Below are positions 26,786 to 38,065 of a stretch of DNA of 64,000 nt, in pieces (position 1 is the stretch's first letter; each line of letters begins with the position of its first letter). The stretch lies in assembly GCA_950295325.1 (NCBI GenBank), contig OX485808.1, positions 14,572,501-14,636,500 on the forward strand. The letters run 5' to 3'. The notes under the pieces were generated by a model. That model did no database searches, had not been told where the DNA came from, and saw only the letters and a list, made by a program, of their open reading frames with translations. Position numbers and translations under genes: made by a program. The stretch is from Polytrichum commune (taxonomy: Eukaryota; Streptophyta; Polytrichopsida; Polytrichales; Polytrichaceae).

Positions 26786-28849
26786 AAGGGGGGGGGATAA
26801 GGTAATGAGATCTTAAAGTAACATCTTCCTTTTGGTAATGACACCTATTTTTCTTCCTTAAGCCATCAACAAGTGAATGCAACGGTGCTATCAAGTAAGT
26901 CATTGTTAAAAGTAGTTGATCATACGCAACTATAAGTACAAAATAACACGACTTTGACCATTCTTAGTGGCGGTGTAAGAAGGATTCAAGATCGCTTTAA
27001 AAAGAGCATCAACTTGGCCAATCACAATGATCAAATCAAGGTCCTATCTACTCAATGAGGTGGTGTAAGAAGTGATATACGAAAGGGGGGCAACAACTTT
27101 ATTTAACAAAACATCCTCACCCGCAATTAAGGTGATTTTGTGGTGATTCTCACCTACCAATCCGACATCAACAGGACCCCCCCCCTTCCTTAGTGGAGGG
27201 TAAAAATACCCATTTCTTAAAACGACCATAAGAATATATGTAGGTTGCATATAAATTTATGATTTTTGAAAAATAATAATTTGTAGGCTCTGTAGATTTG
27301 CTAATCTAAGGATTTATTTTTGAAAAAACGTCCATGCTATTTATTTAACCTGCTTGAAACAGTAAAAGTTTCTTAAAATTTTGCTTTAAGCGAAATGTAA
27401 TTACTTGTACCTTGTTTGTCGACGGATTGTGAAGCAGGTGGGAGCCACACATCGGTCACTCCAAGCTCCACCAAGTCCTCCACTTTGGTCTTAAAAAACT
27501 TCCACCATAGTTGTGTGTTTTTATGCGACTCCCAATTGAATCCCTGCATCGAAGTAAAGGAAAATGGCCATTTCATAATAATAATAATAAAATAGCTCAA
27601 TTTTTTTGTAAACACTATAAGGCAAATACCCGTGGTTTATTTCAAAACATTGGCTATAATTAAACATGTAAAATCTTGACAGGTGGTTTAATTTGAGATT
27701 CTCTCCGTTGGTTCCCCTCGTGAACCTCAACATAGAATTTCAATGAAATAGGGGTCATCGTTTCACGTCGAGTCAATGCCATTCTCATGGCAATGAGGTT
27801 TAATGCCTTATCAAATCAAGGAATAATAAACAACAATCCGATTCACATTCGTCCTTTGGATTGGAACCAAACCAATTCAATTGAAAACCCACATCCAGTT
27901 ACCAAATTTGCCATAACCTACTTTATAAGATATTTGACGCACACATTACGAATTAGTTTGGATAGTGCACGATTGATCTATAGAAGGTACAAAGTGGACA
28001 CTCGTATTACATGGACGCCTTTATTTGAGTGGCATGTAATACTAGGGTTGTGGTTAGGATCAAGCATCAAAAAGACATGCGTTACGATGACATCGGATTA
28101 TATGTTCAAAACATGTTATCTATTAACATGTGCTCAATAATGAACACAATTAGGAGGGCACGTGGGATCAATGAAAGCGTAAGAGAATCTTCACTTGGAC
28201 GTTTCATAATTTTCGCGTCCGAACTCTAATTTTAAAACTCGAAATGATAATCTTTGCGGTTCACAACTGCTGATTGCATCAAGCAAGTCTTGGTCCAATG
28301 GTTATACTTGTTTGTGGAGTTCAAAGTGCCCGCAATAGGGTCACACGCTTTTAATTCAATAAAGAACGATGCAAGTTTCTTTCAAATGTCATGAACTGCT
28401 GAAATCGATGACGAATTTTTGTTTGACGTCGAGATTCTTACTTGGAACATGATGACATCCAAATTGTCCACAGGCGTCGGACGCGCCGGCCGCATCTTCC
28501 CACCGTGGTGGTACTCGAAGTGTCGTTTGTGCAACTCCTTGTTCCGGAACCTCTCTTGGCCATCGCTCGTGAACGTTGCCGCAAAAACTCGGAGGCGATT
28601 TGCACTTCGTTTGTTACGATTACGATGATGCAAAGTATTTGGGCTCGTACAAATCGGTGATGACGATCTCTTAACTTTCGGACTCGAGTCATCCCCGCTC
28701 TTCTTCGAGTGGTTTGGTCCTCGTATCCACCGTAATTGCTCTCCCTTGTTGTGTTCCCGAACAAAAGTGGATCGGAGACCTAAATCCTTGGTACGACCTT
28801 GACCGTTGAACGTCAACAAATTGTGGCCACAATTCCATGCTAAGCTCAT
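16261..28849 (-). CDS. Alpha-amylase (GH13), 9 exons, probably plastid-targeted
   Basis: Hydrolyses alpha-1,4-glucan bonds in starch. Exons: 28442-28849, 27411-27543, 26135-26352, 24960-25165, 23433-23521, 22279-22431, 21353-21489, 17916-18085, 16261-16591. All phases agree, giving about 614 residues. The four GH13 signature regions are present: DVVINH (about 218-223), [13 protein letters not shown] with the Asp nucleophile at about 310, FAVGEVW with the acid/base Glu at about 335, and FLDNHD with Asp at about 417. The N-terminal 136 residues are basic and Ser/Thr-rich and lie ahead of the barrel start (VIMFQ/GFNWES). This fits a transit peptide, though targeting is inferred. After the usual end ([11 protein letters not shown]) there is an extra tail of about 83 residues. 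The gene is 12.6 kb long because its introns have filled with repeats. Confidence 0.93.
17775..17870 (+). mobile_element. 3' fragment of a SINE (in amylase intron 8)
   Basis: CTTCATTCACGTCGGTCCCC, a GGGA(C/T)C-like block and a pyrimidine-rich tail match the 3' end of the SINE at 58553-58928 and the fragment at 61855-61935. It lies just left of exon 8 (17916-18085) of the alpha-amylase gene, on the opposite strand. Confidence 0.55.
18290..18560 (+). repeat. Left arm of a large inverted repeat (amylase intron 7)
   Basis: Blocks CTAGCTTGTCCTA, GTCCCATGGGCATACCCTA and CACCCAACTTTCAAAAT recur inverted at 20222-20505, and again in direct orientation at about 62985-63260. It belongs to a dispersed family of about 270 bp. 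The two intronic arms are 1.7 kb apart and could pair in the pre-mRNA. Confidence 0.75.
19812..20221. mobile_element. hAT-type MITE with 8-bp target duplication
   Basis: A 410-bp non-coding element. The inverted ends read CACGGG(G/T)AG(G/A)TCACT(T/C)CATTG and the match continues through CAAGTTGA..CCACGTGCGG, about 40 bp in all. It is flanked by perfect 8-bp direct repeats GTAGAGTT at 19804-19811 and 20222-20229. An 8-bp duplication with ends of this kind is typical of hAT elements. It sits in intron 7 of the alpha-amylase gene, and its right target copy overlaps the start of the right inverted-repeat arm. Confidence 0.85.
20222..20505 (-). repeat. Right arm of the large inverted repeat (amylase intron 7)
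   Basis: Reverse complement of the family seen at 18290-18560. Its outer edge reads TAGAGTTATCCATAAAGTTT, and the equivalent ATGGATAACTC is seen in the copy ending near 63260. Confidence 0.75.
21196..21220. repeat. (TA)n microsatellite
   Basis: About twelve TA units in amylase intron 7, roughly 130 bases from the edge of exon 7. Confidence 0.85.
21905..22150 (+). repeat. Direct repeat left of amylase exon 6
   Basis: Shares ACATGTTGAAT(T/C)C, an AT-rich middle and TTGGAAGTGTAT(C/T)GACAAATCTGC with 22505-22815 in the same orientation. The two copies bracket exon 6 (22279-22431). Confidence 0.6.
22456..22476. repeat. (AATG)n microsatellite
   Basis: Five AATG units in intron 5, about 25 bases from the right edge of exon 6 of the alpha-amylase gene. 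Confidence 0.8.
22505..22815 (+). repeat. Direct repeat right of amylase exon 6
   Basis: Partner of 21905-22150. It is somewhat longer and more diverged in the middle, and ends in the same TTGGAAGTGTATTGACAAAT block. Confidence 0.6.
23270..23395 (-). repeat. Short copy of the CACTAAAT-related repeat
   Basis: GACAAATAATGTTAGATTTACA, TGACACTACA and AACACTAAATACAACATCTAGTGT are related to 12590-12722. It lies just left of amylase exon 5 (23433-23521). Confidence 0.45.
26353..26383. repeat. (CAAGA)n microsatellite forming a splice-acceptor tract
   Basis: Read on the gene strand this is (CTTGT)n running directly into GCTAG, the 3' splice site of amylase exon 3 (right edge 26352). The repeat therefore supplies the polypyrimidine-like tract of the acceptor. 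Confidence 0.8.
26755..26784. repeat. (TG)n microsatellite
   Basis: About fourteen TG units followed by a G-run, in amylase intron 2. Confidence 0.85.
26822..27215 (+). repeat. Dispersed repeat, copy in amylase intron 2
   Basis: Matches about 29403-29775 in the same orientation over some 390 bp. Shared blocks include GTGCAACGGTGC-like sequence, GAGTACAAAA(T/C)AACAC, GCATCAACTTTGGCCAATCACAATG-like sequence and TTCTCACCTA. Both copies end in a C-run. Confidence 0.65.
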
Positions 28850-28861
28850 TTTTCCTCACTC

Positions 28862-28870
28862 AAACCCTAA
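28862..28870 (-). promoter_or_regulatory. Telo-box-like motif upstream of alpha-amylase
   Basis: AAACCCTAA lies 13 bases upstream of the amylase ATG. Such telo-boxes are common in plant promoters and leaders. A single short match could be chance. Confidence 0.35.
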
Positions 28871-29402
28871 AATCCTCATAGGTTGGATTTCATGCCATTG
28901 TAGAAGAGCAAGTGGCCCTTTCGACCATGGGGGGAGAGGTTATTGTGGATTTTGAATAAGCATGTGCATGAGGGTATTAGGGCGCCTCTCAACTTGCGAT
29001 TGTAGACATTTTTTGAATGAGAAAGTGTGATAGCATGATGCAAAATTTGGAATTGTAACCCTAACTCTTGTGTTCCATGTGATTATACTATTAACAACCA
29101 AATGGCCGTATGGACAAGTGATTAAATTCTAAACAACCTCAAATATTGCATGAATGCGCATGTGGTGTTATTCACCCACCTCTAGAAATCTACTATACAA
29201 TGGACAACATGGCGGTGATGTTGGATTTACCTTCCAATTGTATGAATGTATTCTTTGTATGATTTGAAGTAACTTTTCTTTCCTGAGAGAAATGACGCTT
29301 GAGCATTGTAAGTCAATGAAAATTCCAAAGTCAATTACATAGTTCAATGACACTTTTGTAGCCAACATCATTCTAGTGATTGCTAATGGAGACGAGCCTA
29401 AA
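28871..29402. other. Upstream region of alpha-amylase, nothing assigned
   Basis: Presumed leader and promoter of the alpha-amylase gene. No coding sequence is recognised. Confidence 0.4.
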
Positions 29403-29775
29403 AGTATCACTTGCCTTTTAGCAACACCTATTTTCCATCTCTGAAACGATAAACCATTAGTGCAACGGTGCCCCTAAGTAATCCATTGGTAAAAGAAACT
29501 AATTAGATGCGGCATTGAGTACAAAACAACACAACTTTGGCCAATCACAACGGTAGTGTAAAAAGGACGTAAGAGTGCTCTGAGAAGCGCATCAACTTTG
29601 GCCAATCACAATGGCTATTCTAAGTCTATATGCTCAACGAGGCAACGTAAGAAGTATTCCACAAAAGGGGAACAACACCTTCATTTAATAAGTTAGAAGA
29701 CTCTCACTTGCAATAACAATTCTCACCTAAAAATCCAACAAAATTGGGACCCCCCCGCGGGTGGATTGTAAAAGG
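29403..29775 (+). repeat. Dispersed repeat, copy upstream of alpha-amylase
   Basis: Partner of 26822-27215, about 2.6 kb away in the same orientation. It contains an extra internal echo of TTTGGCCAATCACAA. Confidence 0.65.
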
Positions 29776-32216
29776 TTTATTTTTATAAAAAAATCTTGGC
29801 AAATTTTTGTAAGTGTCATATAATCTTTGAAGTTTTTAAATTATTTTTATGTAGACTCTACATAATTTTTCAGATTTGTTGATTTTTAAAAAAAAAAAAT
29901 TCAAGCTATTAAACCTGCCCAAAACAAGAAGAATTCTTGTAAGTGTCATTTTTAGGCTCATCTAAATTAATAGGTATACATGTTATAGCTCATGCTTGGC
30001 ACTGTAAAAAACACAACACACAATAATGTGCCACTCTAAATATCATACTTAAACCCTATTGAGAAGACTATATCATTCAAAAGAGCTTTGAAATTAATAA
30101 ACAATGCAATGAATTTTGTTTTAATCAATGATACTCTCGGGCTCTTCTTGATAATAAAACTCACATAAAGATATATCTAAAAGCACTCCAATGTTGCTAT
30201 ACTGGATGTTGCTTGTGTTAGATTTAGCTACCAATGTGATAGCTTTAATTGTCCATGTCAATTAGGGGGTCAAGTTTTTACTACATTGGATGGATAAGAG
30301 GTATGCTAGTTACACAAGGAATTGGTTGAGTTTTAGAAATAACCAGTTGAAGTTCAAGACTTTAGGAAAATTACACATCATTTCACAAGATTATATCATA
30401 TATACCTCAATTTGATAAAGGAAAAACCGCAAGATGTGAACATGTAACCGGTTGGACTTCGTAACATCTAGGATCTCCACTAATTATGCCCAAAAATCTT
30501 CCCGGACATTGATAGTAATGAATTTGGGCATTTTTAGGGAATTTCACCAAATTTGGGCATCTTTACATAAAAATATAGAAGTTGGCTGTGGGCCGCTTCT
30601 CTTTTGGTTTCCTTGGAAAGAATAATGTGGGTTAGGTAGGTACTTACTACACTAAATATGATATTTAGTGTCACCAATTCTAAGTGCCTTGCTCAATATT
30701 AGTTGTAAACCGCGGTATAGTCACCAACACTAAATGTTAACCCAACATTATTTGTCATTCCTTGTAATTTTTTTGGGGGATTATAGATTTACAATGCTGC
30801 AATTAATATCGCTTTCCAAGCAGTTTTTCATCCAAATTTGAATCACCATGACAATATTTCATCACAAGTTGTTGACAAGGGAAGGTAGGGTTTTGGCCAA
30901 TGGATGAACTCATCCATCATCCTTGACAATATTTGTTCACTTGTTCATAAGAATTGTTATGGGCAACGCTCTGATATGGGTATCCCCTCTTGAAATAGTG
31001 TGATTTTAGAAAAATGTCATTTGAATAATTATAAAATACTGAAAATTTATAAAAAAGAAAAGAAATTAGTGTTATGATAGATGGCATGGGTACAACCGCA
31101 TACATAATGTTTTTTAGCACACATAAAATGAGTTATACATGAGTCACGCATAGTGAGACACATCTTAGGGGTACCTTTTCGAATATCTATTATTTAGGTA
31201 TATCAAATATCATTTTGCATCCATTCAATGAATATGGAAACTTCAAAGTTATCACATGTGGAAACATAACGATCTATCAAAACCCAACCCGCTCTCTAGA
31301 TTTGCATTGAAACCACATGTGGATGTGTTACCAACAAAATCACATGTGTAACATCCAAATTTTACTTAACAAACAAACAAACAAACTTTATGAGACTTAC
31401 ATCACTCTATAGTGTGGATTTAAAGCCCTAAGCTTTGGTCCTAATATCTAGTGATGGACATTCCATGTTATAATGAAGCATGTCAACGTCATGCTAAGAA
31501 CGGAATTAGGAGATTGTTAGGTCTTCGATGGAGCCAATTCATCAAATTTTTGCAATCATAGTTCTAATCTATAACCACACGTTGCAATAAATTTTATCAA
31601 TGCTCCAACAACAAACAACCAACACACCCAACTTCCTTAAGCTCTGTACTTTGAACCTTAAGCTTTCTTTACATCTTTTTCCTCCCGGGATCATCATTTT
31701 TGCCTTGGTCACGAGCACCTTCCTACACACACCAAAGTATTGAAGAATTCATGTATCGTTTATTGTGTTGACCGTTCAGTGACTTGATTATGGAGTTCAT
31801 TGCTGGGTCCAATTTACAATCCTAGGGTTGTAAACAATAGGCTCTAATAGTATACTAAATAGTCTTATTAGTGTGGGTGGAGAATTAGGGTGGAAATAAT
31901 TAGCATGGGCCACACTAATTTCCTACTCAAAGTCGAATTTCTGTGGGTCCAAGACCACGGTCTTTACCTAAGTCTTCATGAAGACTTCTGACCAACACCT
32001 TACATAAAACAAAATAAAAGAGTCACCTAACATCAATAGTAGCACAAAAACAAATCATCACCCACATTAATTTTCTAAAAAATAATCACTGTGGCCCGTG
32101 TTGATTTGTACTAAATTTAGCATGGGTTGAACATTAAATGCGGCCCATATGAATGAGAATTAGTGTGGGCTCTAGAAAATTAGTGTGGCCCACAATAATA
32201 GGAATATTTGGTGTAC
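29776..32216. other. Intergenic, repeat-rich
   Basis: AT-rich, no gene recognised. It holds the CACTAAAT-family copy at 30651-30905 and several GTGGGCCACACTAATT-like motifs (about 31880-31920 and 32090-32200). Unresolved last codons or the 3' UTR of the methyltransferase gene may lie near the right edge. Confidence 0.45.
30651..30905 (+). repeat. CACTAAAT-related dispersed repeat
   Basis: Begins TACACTAAATATGATATTTAGTGT like the MITEs at 13982 and 47113. It then follows the sequence of the inverted copy at 12480-12722 for about 230 bp. Confidence 0.6.
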
Positions 32217-35200
32217 CTTTGTGCAAATATACACATAGTGCAAGTCAGGGTCTTCAAGATCGAGCTTCGCACCCAAGCTCAAGTCTTCAGTGAGAGGCAC
32301 CGGCTCCAAGAAAAATCGAGAAGTGCTTTCATGAGAAGTCTTAGCATTGGGTCTCGCTACATATGGACAAGCCCTCACCGCTTAATTTCAGTACCAACAT
32401 CCACTCATTAAGTGTGAACGGTATTTACAGTTTCATATAGTATCACATAGACTTGCACCATAGCTTATTATTAAGATCATCACAAGCATTAAATTTAAAC
32501 ATTACAAAAATAAAAATTTATGGGTCTATTCTAAATTCATCACGTTAATTTTTTCAAAAGATTGAAAATTCCATCACACAAGCAAATTCAAGTAAGATGG
32601 AATTGTTTCAATAGAGTTGGATGTAATTGGATGCAATTCTTTACCAACCTGTTACTTTTTTTCAAAAACATTGGTTTTGCTTTCTTTGAATTGATTAGTC
32701 ATGAATGGGATATCAACCTAGGGTATGATATTAGTCATGAATTGGATTTTGAAGGGGGGTTGGTTTGTTGGAGAGCCCTTACGTGTGACATGTAGTTTGA
32801 TGTCCCAATGGAAAGTGTGAACACCATTGGACTTCAAATATGGAAGTCGGGCTCGAGGATCGCCATATGTAACCTGCAACACACCTCAAGACATTGATTT
32901 GGCTACAAACTCATAATCACCAATCTTTAATACGCATGTCATATATACTCCATGAATATAATGTTGACACATGGTTTGCATCTATATTTCAAAGAAGATT
33001 TAAAACTAGGATTGAAGTAAATATGGACAAAAGACTTGGCCAAAATTAAGAATGCATAATAGAGTATTTTTTGCACAATCGAGACATGCACATTGCAAAA
33101 AAACAATTACTTGGGGGAAGTAACTAGAAGAAAATGTTGGAAATCCCAATAATACATACTTTAAGAAGCAATTTGGTCAAATACCAAAAGAGTACATGCA
33201 ACTAAAACGTATTACAACAAGAGATGCAGTCCACATCTAGAATCAAATTGTCATTTCTATTATAGGTGTTGCCAACACAAGTTCACAAATATTAATTCAT
33301 GATATCCAAATTCATGCATAAGTCTAGATTTGCTTAATACATAGTTTTAATCATGTTGATGATTATTTGGATAGAAATAAACTTTAGCGATGAACACACT
33401 GAACTTACCAATAGGTAATTGCCGCCAGGTTTCAATACCCTAAACATTGGAAATAAACAGAAGATTATCATTAGCTTATATAAGCTGACGATTACCATAT
33501 TGATACAAAATAATTTACATGTCATTAACATCTTCTGAGTGACATTATAGACACACTAGAGTGTATGTCTACTTAATGATCAAGATATGAAGGTCACACC
33601 TCCGAACCTCCGACAACATGCCCGAGCCGCTATATGGAACGACACTTCCACACTGTTAGAATTCAAAAAATCATTTCAACTTCAACAATTACTAGGATGT
33701 CATCAATTTATGAAAAAATTCAAAAGAGAAAATGCATTTCTTAAGAAAATAGATAAATACTTGGTTTGTTAATCTTCAAATATATTACATGATTTCATGT
33801 TGAACACATGAGAATGGTGAGACAAATTACCATCAAAGAGTCGAACATGCCTAAAAGTGTTCCATTGATATGTTCAACAACAACACATCAAAATGTCAGC
33901 AGAAACCTGCATGGACCAAACATACAAGCCTCCTTGACTTCCTCTCACAATACTTTTCAACACTTTGGACTCAAAAGTTATTACAAAATAACTTTGTATA
34001 AGAGCAACATTGAGCCTTTTTTCGTAGTTGAGGTTTGTGGTTGCTACTGAAGGATTTTTGATCATGCCAGTGCCATCATCTATAGGTCTACCCATTTATT
34101 GGCGGGAATTTCTAAACAAGCTAAACACCTAAATAACCATGTGGAAACTTAGAAGCTTGCTTCGGGGAAAAATTGGACAATATGTGTTGAGAAATACAGG
34201 CATCACCTCTCTAACATAATCAAAAAATTAATATTAGCCACGTAAATTGAAGGTGAAAACGTTGACAACTAATCTCACCGTGGAATTAGCATTGAAAACC
34301 ATGAATTAGTCTAGTGAGATGAAATTGGAAGTAATCAACCTTTAGGTGGTCAGTTTTACCAGACACTCAACATGTCCTGCCACAAACCCCAAAATCTCTC
34401 TAAAGGAACACTCAGTCAGCCATGCTATCGAATGAACGACTTCATGCTGGACCTCAAAGCCATGTCATTGACTACCTAACACAAAGACAAGTCCCTTCAC
34501 TCCTGGATGTAGGCCATGTCCAACCATATAGGATCAGTACTATGGGGAAGCCCAAGACAAGGCTGATGAGAATTTGTTAAATTTGTGTTAATATTGTGTT
34601 GATTAGACATTATCATGTTTTTGGGGGGCTAGCGACTCACCTTTATCCAAAACTGTATCGAACTGGTCATCTTTAAAGTCTTTCATGTCTCGCACATCCA
34701 TGCGGTGATCTATCCATCATCAAAACATTGGCCTCACCACCTTACTTTTCAACAGGCCTCAAAGTCGCGATCCCATGTCAAGACCATAATCTCAAAGAAG
34801 CTTTATATAGTGACCAGTTGGGTCAGTGATAAGAGATATGAGGAAATGAAAATTTTGAGCTTACATTCCAGTTGTGGTAAGTGCTTGTACTTGATTTTCA
34901 TTGCATCAATGACAACTTGTGAGATGTCAATGTTGACAATATGTTTGTACCCATCTTTCACCATGTCCTCTGATATGACTGCACACTCCAATACAAACCT
35001 CATTATGACAATCTCCCAAATTCACATATCATTTATGAATCATCTTAGAAGCTCAGTGACCTCAAATGTGTATATATGGCACAAAATAGACTAATACTTC
35101 TATAGTCATCATACTAGACAACTCATTTAAGCCATATACAATATGTTATGAAATTAATAGCTCCACTGTCACCTACAGACTTAACGTAATGCATCGTTAA

Positions 35201-36436
35201 CTAACAAATCACCTGCATTCCCACAGCCGACCATGAGAATTTTATTCGTCTTTGGTATGTACTTGCGGATGAGGAATGCCAGTCCAGAGTAGCTTTGGTA
35301 CCAATCAAAGGGACCGGTATCCATGCTGTAGCGGCTGTTCCAATAGCTTTCATCTCCATAGGCCTACACTTAACAGTTGCATGCACAAAAGGTGTACTTC
35401 GTAACAGTAAAATTCTTATTCCCCTAGTATTAAGAAAGGAGGCATTCATGGTACTTGAGTAATTTGCCTAGTAGTTACAATTGATTATTATTAGGAGAAA
35501 TAACCTTTAAATCTTTAGTGAAAACAAAGTCATATTCATCTTGATTTCAATGTGAATCATTTTTCAACTCATTAGATTCCAAGACTCAATGCTGCCCCCT
35601 CAGAAAGTAGGTCAATAGACTTTGATCCACTCCCCGGTTGCATCGAATTTTTCTGAAAATCAATCAAGTAGACGCTGAAGAGAAACATCAGACCAAATTT
35701 GCACAGAATTTCAAAAAGTGACGCATTCCTGGATGTTTGAAATTGCAAAGACTGCAACGTTATGGGGACTCGAAAGAGCATTGATTCAAGGCAAGAGCTT
35801 GAGCATCTGTGTTCCGGGATTTCCTACTCACCCAATGGGGGAAGTTGTTCAACATGTTGGCATGCCGGATATACACAGGGTAGAGCAGAATAAACGGCTG
35901 AATGGGAATTCCAAAAGCGAAATCACCTACTAATCTAACCCCAACCAGACAACCATAAACAGAATCTATCTGATTATTCAGCTTGACAACTATGTGGAAT
36001 TCAATAAACAAAGCAATAAATCTGTTGATTAGAGGCTTTGGTTTGAGGTTGGCAGTGTACGAAGAGCTGGAGAAGGACAGGTAAAAATGATTTAAACTGT
36101 GACTGCAAAGATGAGCAACTTAAAGAAGAGCAACAAATGTCAAAGATCGATTACGATGTTTCACATTCACGAGCACATAATATTATGTGCAATGTTTAGA
36201 TAGTACATAGCGTTACTTGTACATGGACTTTAGAATTAATTTGAAGCGAGTTGCACGTTTTTTTTATTTTTAATTGACATGAATCACAGAAGTAATGGTA
36301 TTTCAAGTATCGTAGATACTTTACTTTGACAGAAGCATGAGGGTTAATAGTGAAGGGTTGAGCGCAAGATACAGAGAAATGCAAAAAAACTTGTCACGTG
36401 TATTGTGGGAGTACGATGTTTCTGGCTTACCACCAT
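32217..36436 (-). CDS. SAM-dependent methyltransferase, METTL13/EEF1AKMT4-like
   Basis: Class I methyltransferase of the group that includes eEF1A lysine methyltransferases; the substrate here is not known. Exons: 35213-35363, 34865-34978, 34641-34709, 33831-33850 (20 nt), 33600-33652, 33409-33439, 32783-32873, 32217-32356. All phases agree. Visible motifs: YWNSRY..FDWYQSY, ILMVGCGNA (SAM loop), ISEDMVKDGY, IVNIDIS, RMDVRDMKDF, LDKGMFDSLM (family form DKGTLDSLM), RVLKPGGNYLLV, TYGDPRARLPYL and LEDPDLHYVYICTK. The first exon is uncertain. An upstream exon at 36431-36540 ends in phase with ATG GTG, which would give MVAYGDESYW. Alternatives are the in-frame ATG at 36476-36478 or an 8-codon exon at 35832-35855. 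A donor follows CTK, so the last few codons may lie further left. Confidence 0.85.
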
Positions 36437-36540
36437 ATTTTTGCTGCTGACAGTTTCACCTTCTTTGGGCTCAATCATCACTTGGCCTGCACCCTTATTA
36501 AGTTGTAGTAAGAACTGCAAATTTCCATACTTGGGACAAT
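36431..36540 (-). other. Probable first exon of the methyltransferase gene
   Basis: Bounded by an AG acceptor and a GTAAGC donor, and open in the frame that joins the methyltransferase exon at 35213-35363. It encodes CPKYGNLQFLLQ... and ends SSKNMV. How much of it is translated is unclear, because two in-frame ATGs (36476-36478 and 36434-36436) could be starts. An exon ending at 36720 (donor GTGAGT) would join it in phase. Confidence 0.45.
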
Positions 36541-36725
36541 CTGCCAACTGACCAAACGACTAGGTTAACACCGAAATTCTGCTGATAGCTATGAACCCCA
36601 TATGACGTTTCTCTGATTTCTGGTGACAAAATGGCAGGAGGTGGTGACGATTTGAATGACTGGAAAAATAATTCTAAAAGCAAATATGGAATGACCTTAC
36701 ATATCAGCCCGAAACTCACTCCCCG

Positions 36726-36974
36726 TCACTTGCGCCGCTTCACAGGAGAGGCTTGTGCGATCTTCTTATTTTCTGACCTGTCCTTAAAAGAGTTGTAGAA
36801 AAGATGAAGAGCAAGAGCCTTTTGAGTACTTAAATGACACTGCTTCTGGGAATAATGCAGAGCTAGCAGGTGAAGGAGAAAGTGGCTGTTGGGAGGGAGA
36901 TTGGGAGAGACCTGAAGCACAAGGTTATCTTTACCGAACAGATTTTCTTGCTGGTGTCCACCAAGCTCAGTTAC
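36726..36974 (-). other. Unassigned open frame of about 82 codons
   Basis: The frame reads GGHQQENLFGKDNLVLQ... and ends ...KIAQASPVKRRK and a stop. Its composition looks coding, but no family is recognised and no partner exon is certain. It could be a short gene's last exon or a leader exon of the methyltransferase transcript read in a non-used frame. Confidence 0.25.
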
Positions 36975-38065
36975 TTATTTATAATCCTACTGGCACATCC
37001 AAATATTTCAGTCATGTATAACTGAATCATTATAGATTTTGATCAGTTCACAAATGTTAACCTTCTGCCATTTAACGTAGTTTCTATGTTGTATGGGACC
37101 AGCCAATAGTCCAAACTTCGCAGGTCTTGATATCTAGTCCATAACGGATGAGTCATGGTTAATCTTGCTTTGAGATAAGAAATCTTTGCATTCTAGGAAT
37201 TAACCAGAATATGCTTTTCCTTTACGATCCTTCAGTCAAGTGAAGGTATAATCTGTGACATCACTGCATCAACTAAATGCATTCAATTGCACAAGAAAGT
37301 CAATAAGAGATGGACAAGTGCTGAATGGAAAAAGGGCCTCCAATTAGATATTTGTAGCATACATCACATTCGCAATGAATGAACACAATAACCTTGTGAA
37401 ATGTACAAGTTCCCACACCAGGTGATAGACTAATGTGCAAACCATATAAATTATGCTTTACCAGTGTTTACCCCAATTCAACCCAGAGTAGAATCTGGAC
37501 TCTAAAGTTCCAAGGGTTCTGTGCTGGGCTTACAACCCACCGGATTAAGATCTGTCCATATCGAATATCATTGCTGAGCGTTATTGTACGTCAGCTGTTG
37601 GTGAAACTCCAGCCATCTAATGGTCCACAATCACACGTCCCACCATCCAAACATCCCAAATAGACGTGCCAAATGTCAGGCAATACTGTAAATCTTGCAG
37701 TATACAATTGGAAATAGCATAGATTTCTTTGAGCTGGAGTAAAAGCCGAAGAAAGCTGATTTTGACCTATTGTGACAGATGTGCCAAATGTCAGACAACA
37801 TTGTAAAACTTGCACTATACAACTGGTAATAGCACAGGTTTTTCTTTGAGCTGGAGTAAAGCCAGAAGGAAGCTGGTGTTGACGTATTTTATGAGCAAAC
37901 GTTAAAACATCTTCGATATAAACCATGGAACTGATCCACACTTGCAACAGGTTGAATTTTCTGCTATGATCACGACAAGGGAATTGGCATCCACATAACA
38001 AAAACATTTTTTTTCGGTTGTTGTCACAAGGGATAGTGATACAAAAGCAGGTTCCGAAACTGTAC
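36975..38065. other. Between methyltransferase and kinase-hydrolase genes
   Basis: Probably the 3' region of the kinase-hydrolase gene and the 5' region of the methyltransferase gene. Apart from the tandem repeat at 37667-37896, no feature is seen. Confidence 0.4.
37667..37896. repeat. Tandem duplication, period about 115 bp
   Basis: Two diverged copies, each beginning TGCCAAATGTCAG and sharing TTTCTTTGAGCTGGAGTAAA. They lie just downstream of the last recognised exon of the kinase-hydrolase gene, perhaps in its 3' UTR. Confidence 0.7.

Noticed and set aside
28438-28764. 108-codon Arg-rich frame on the minus strand
   Set aside because: It is an alternative frame of amylase exon 1. Only the frame starting at 28849 joins the next exon in phase.
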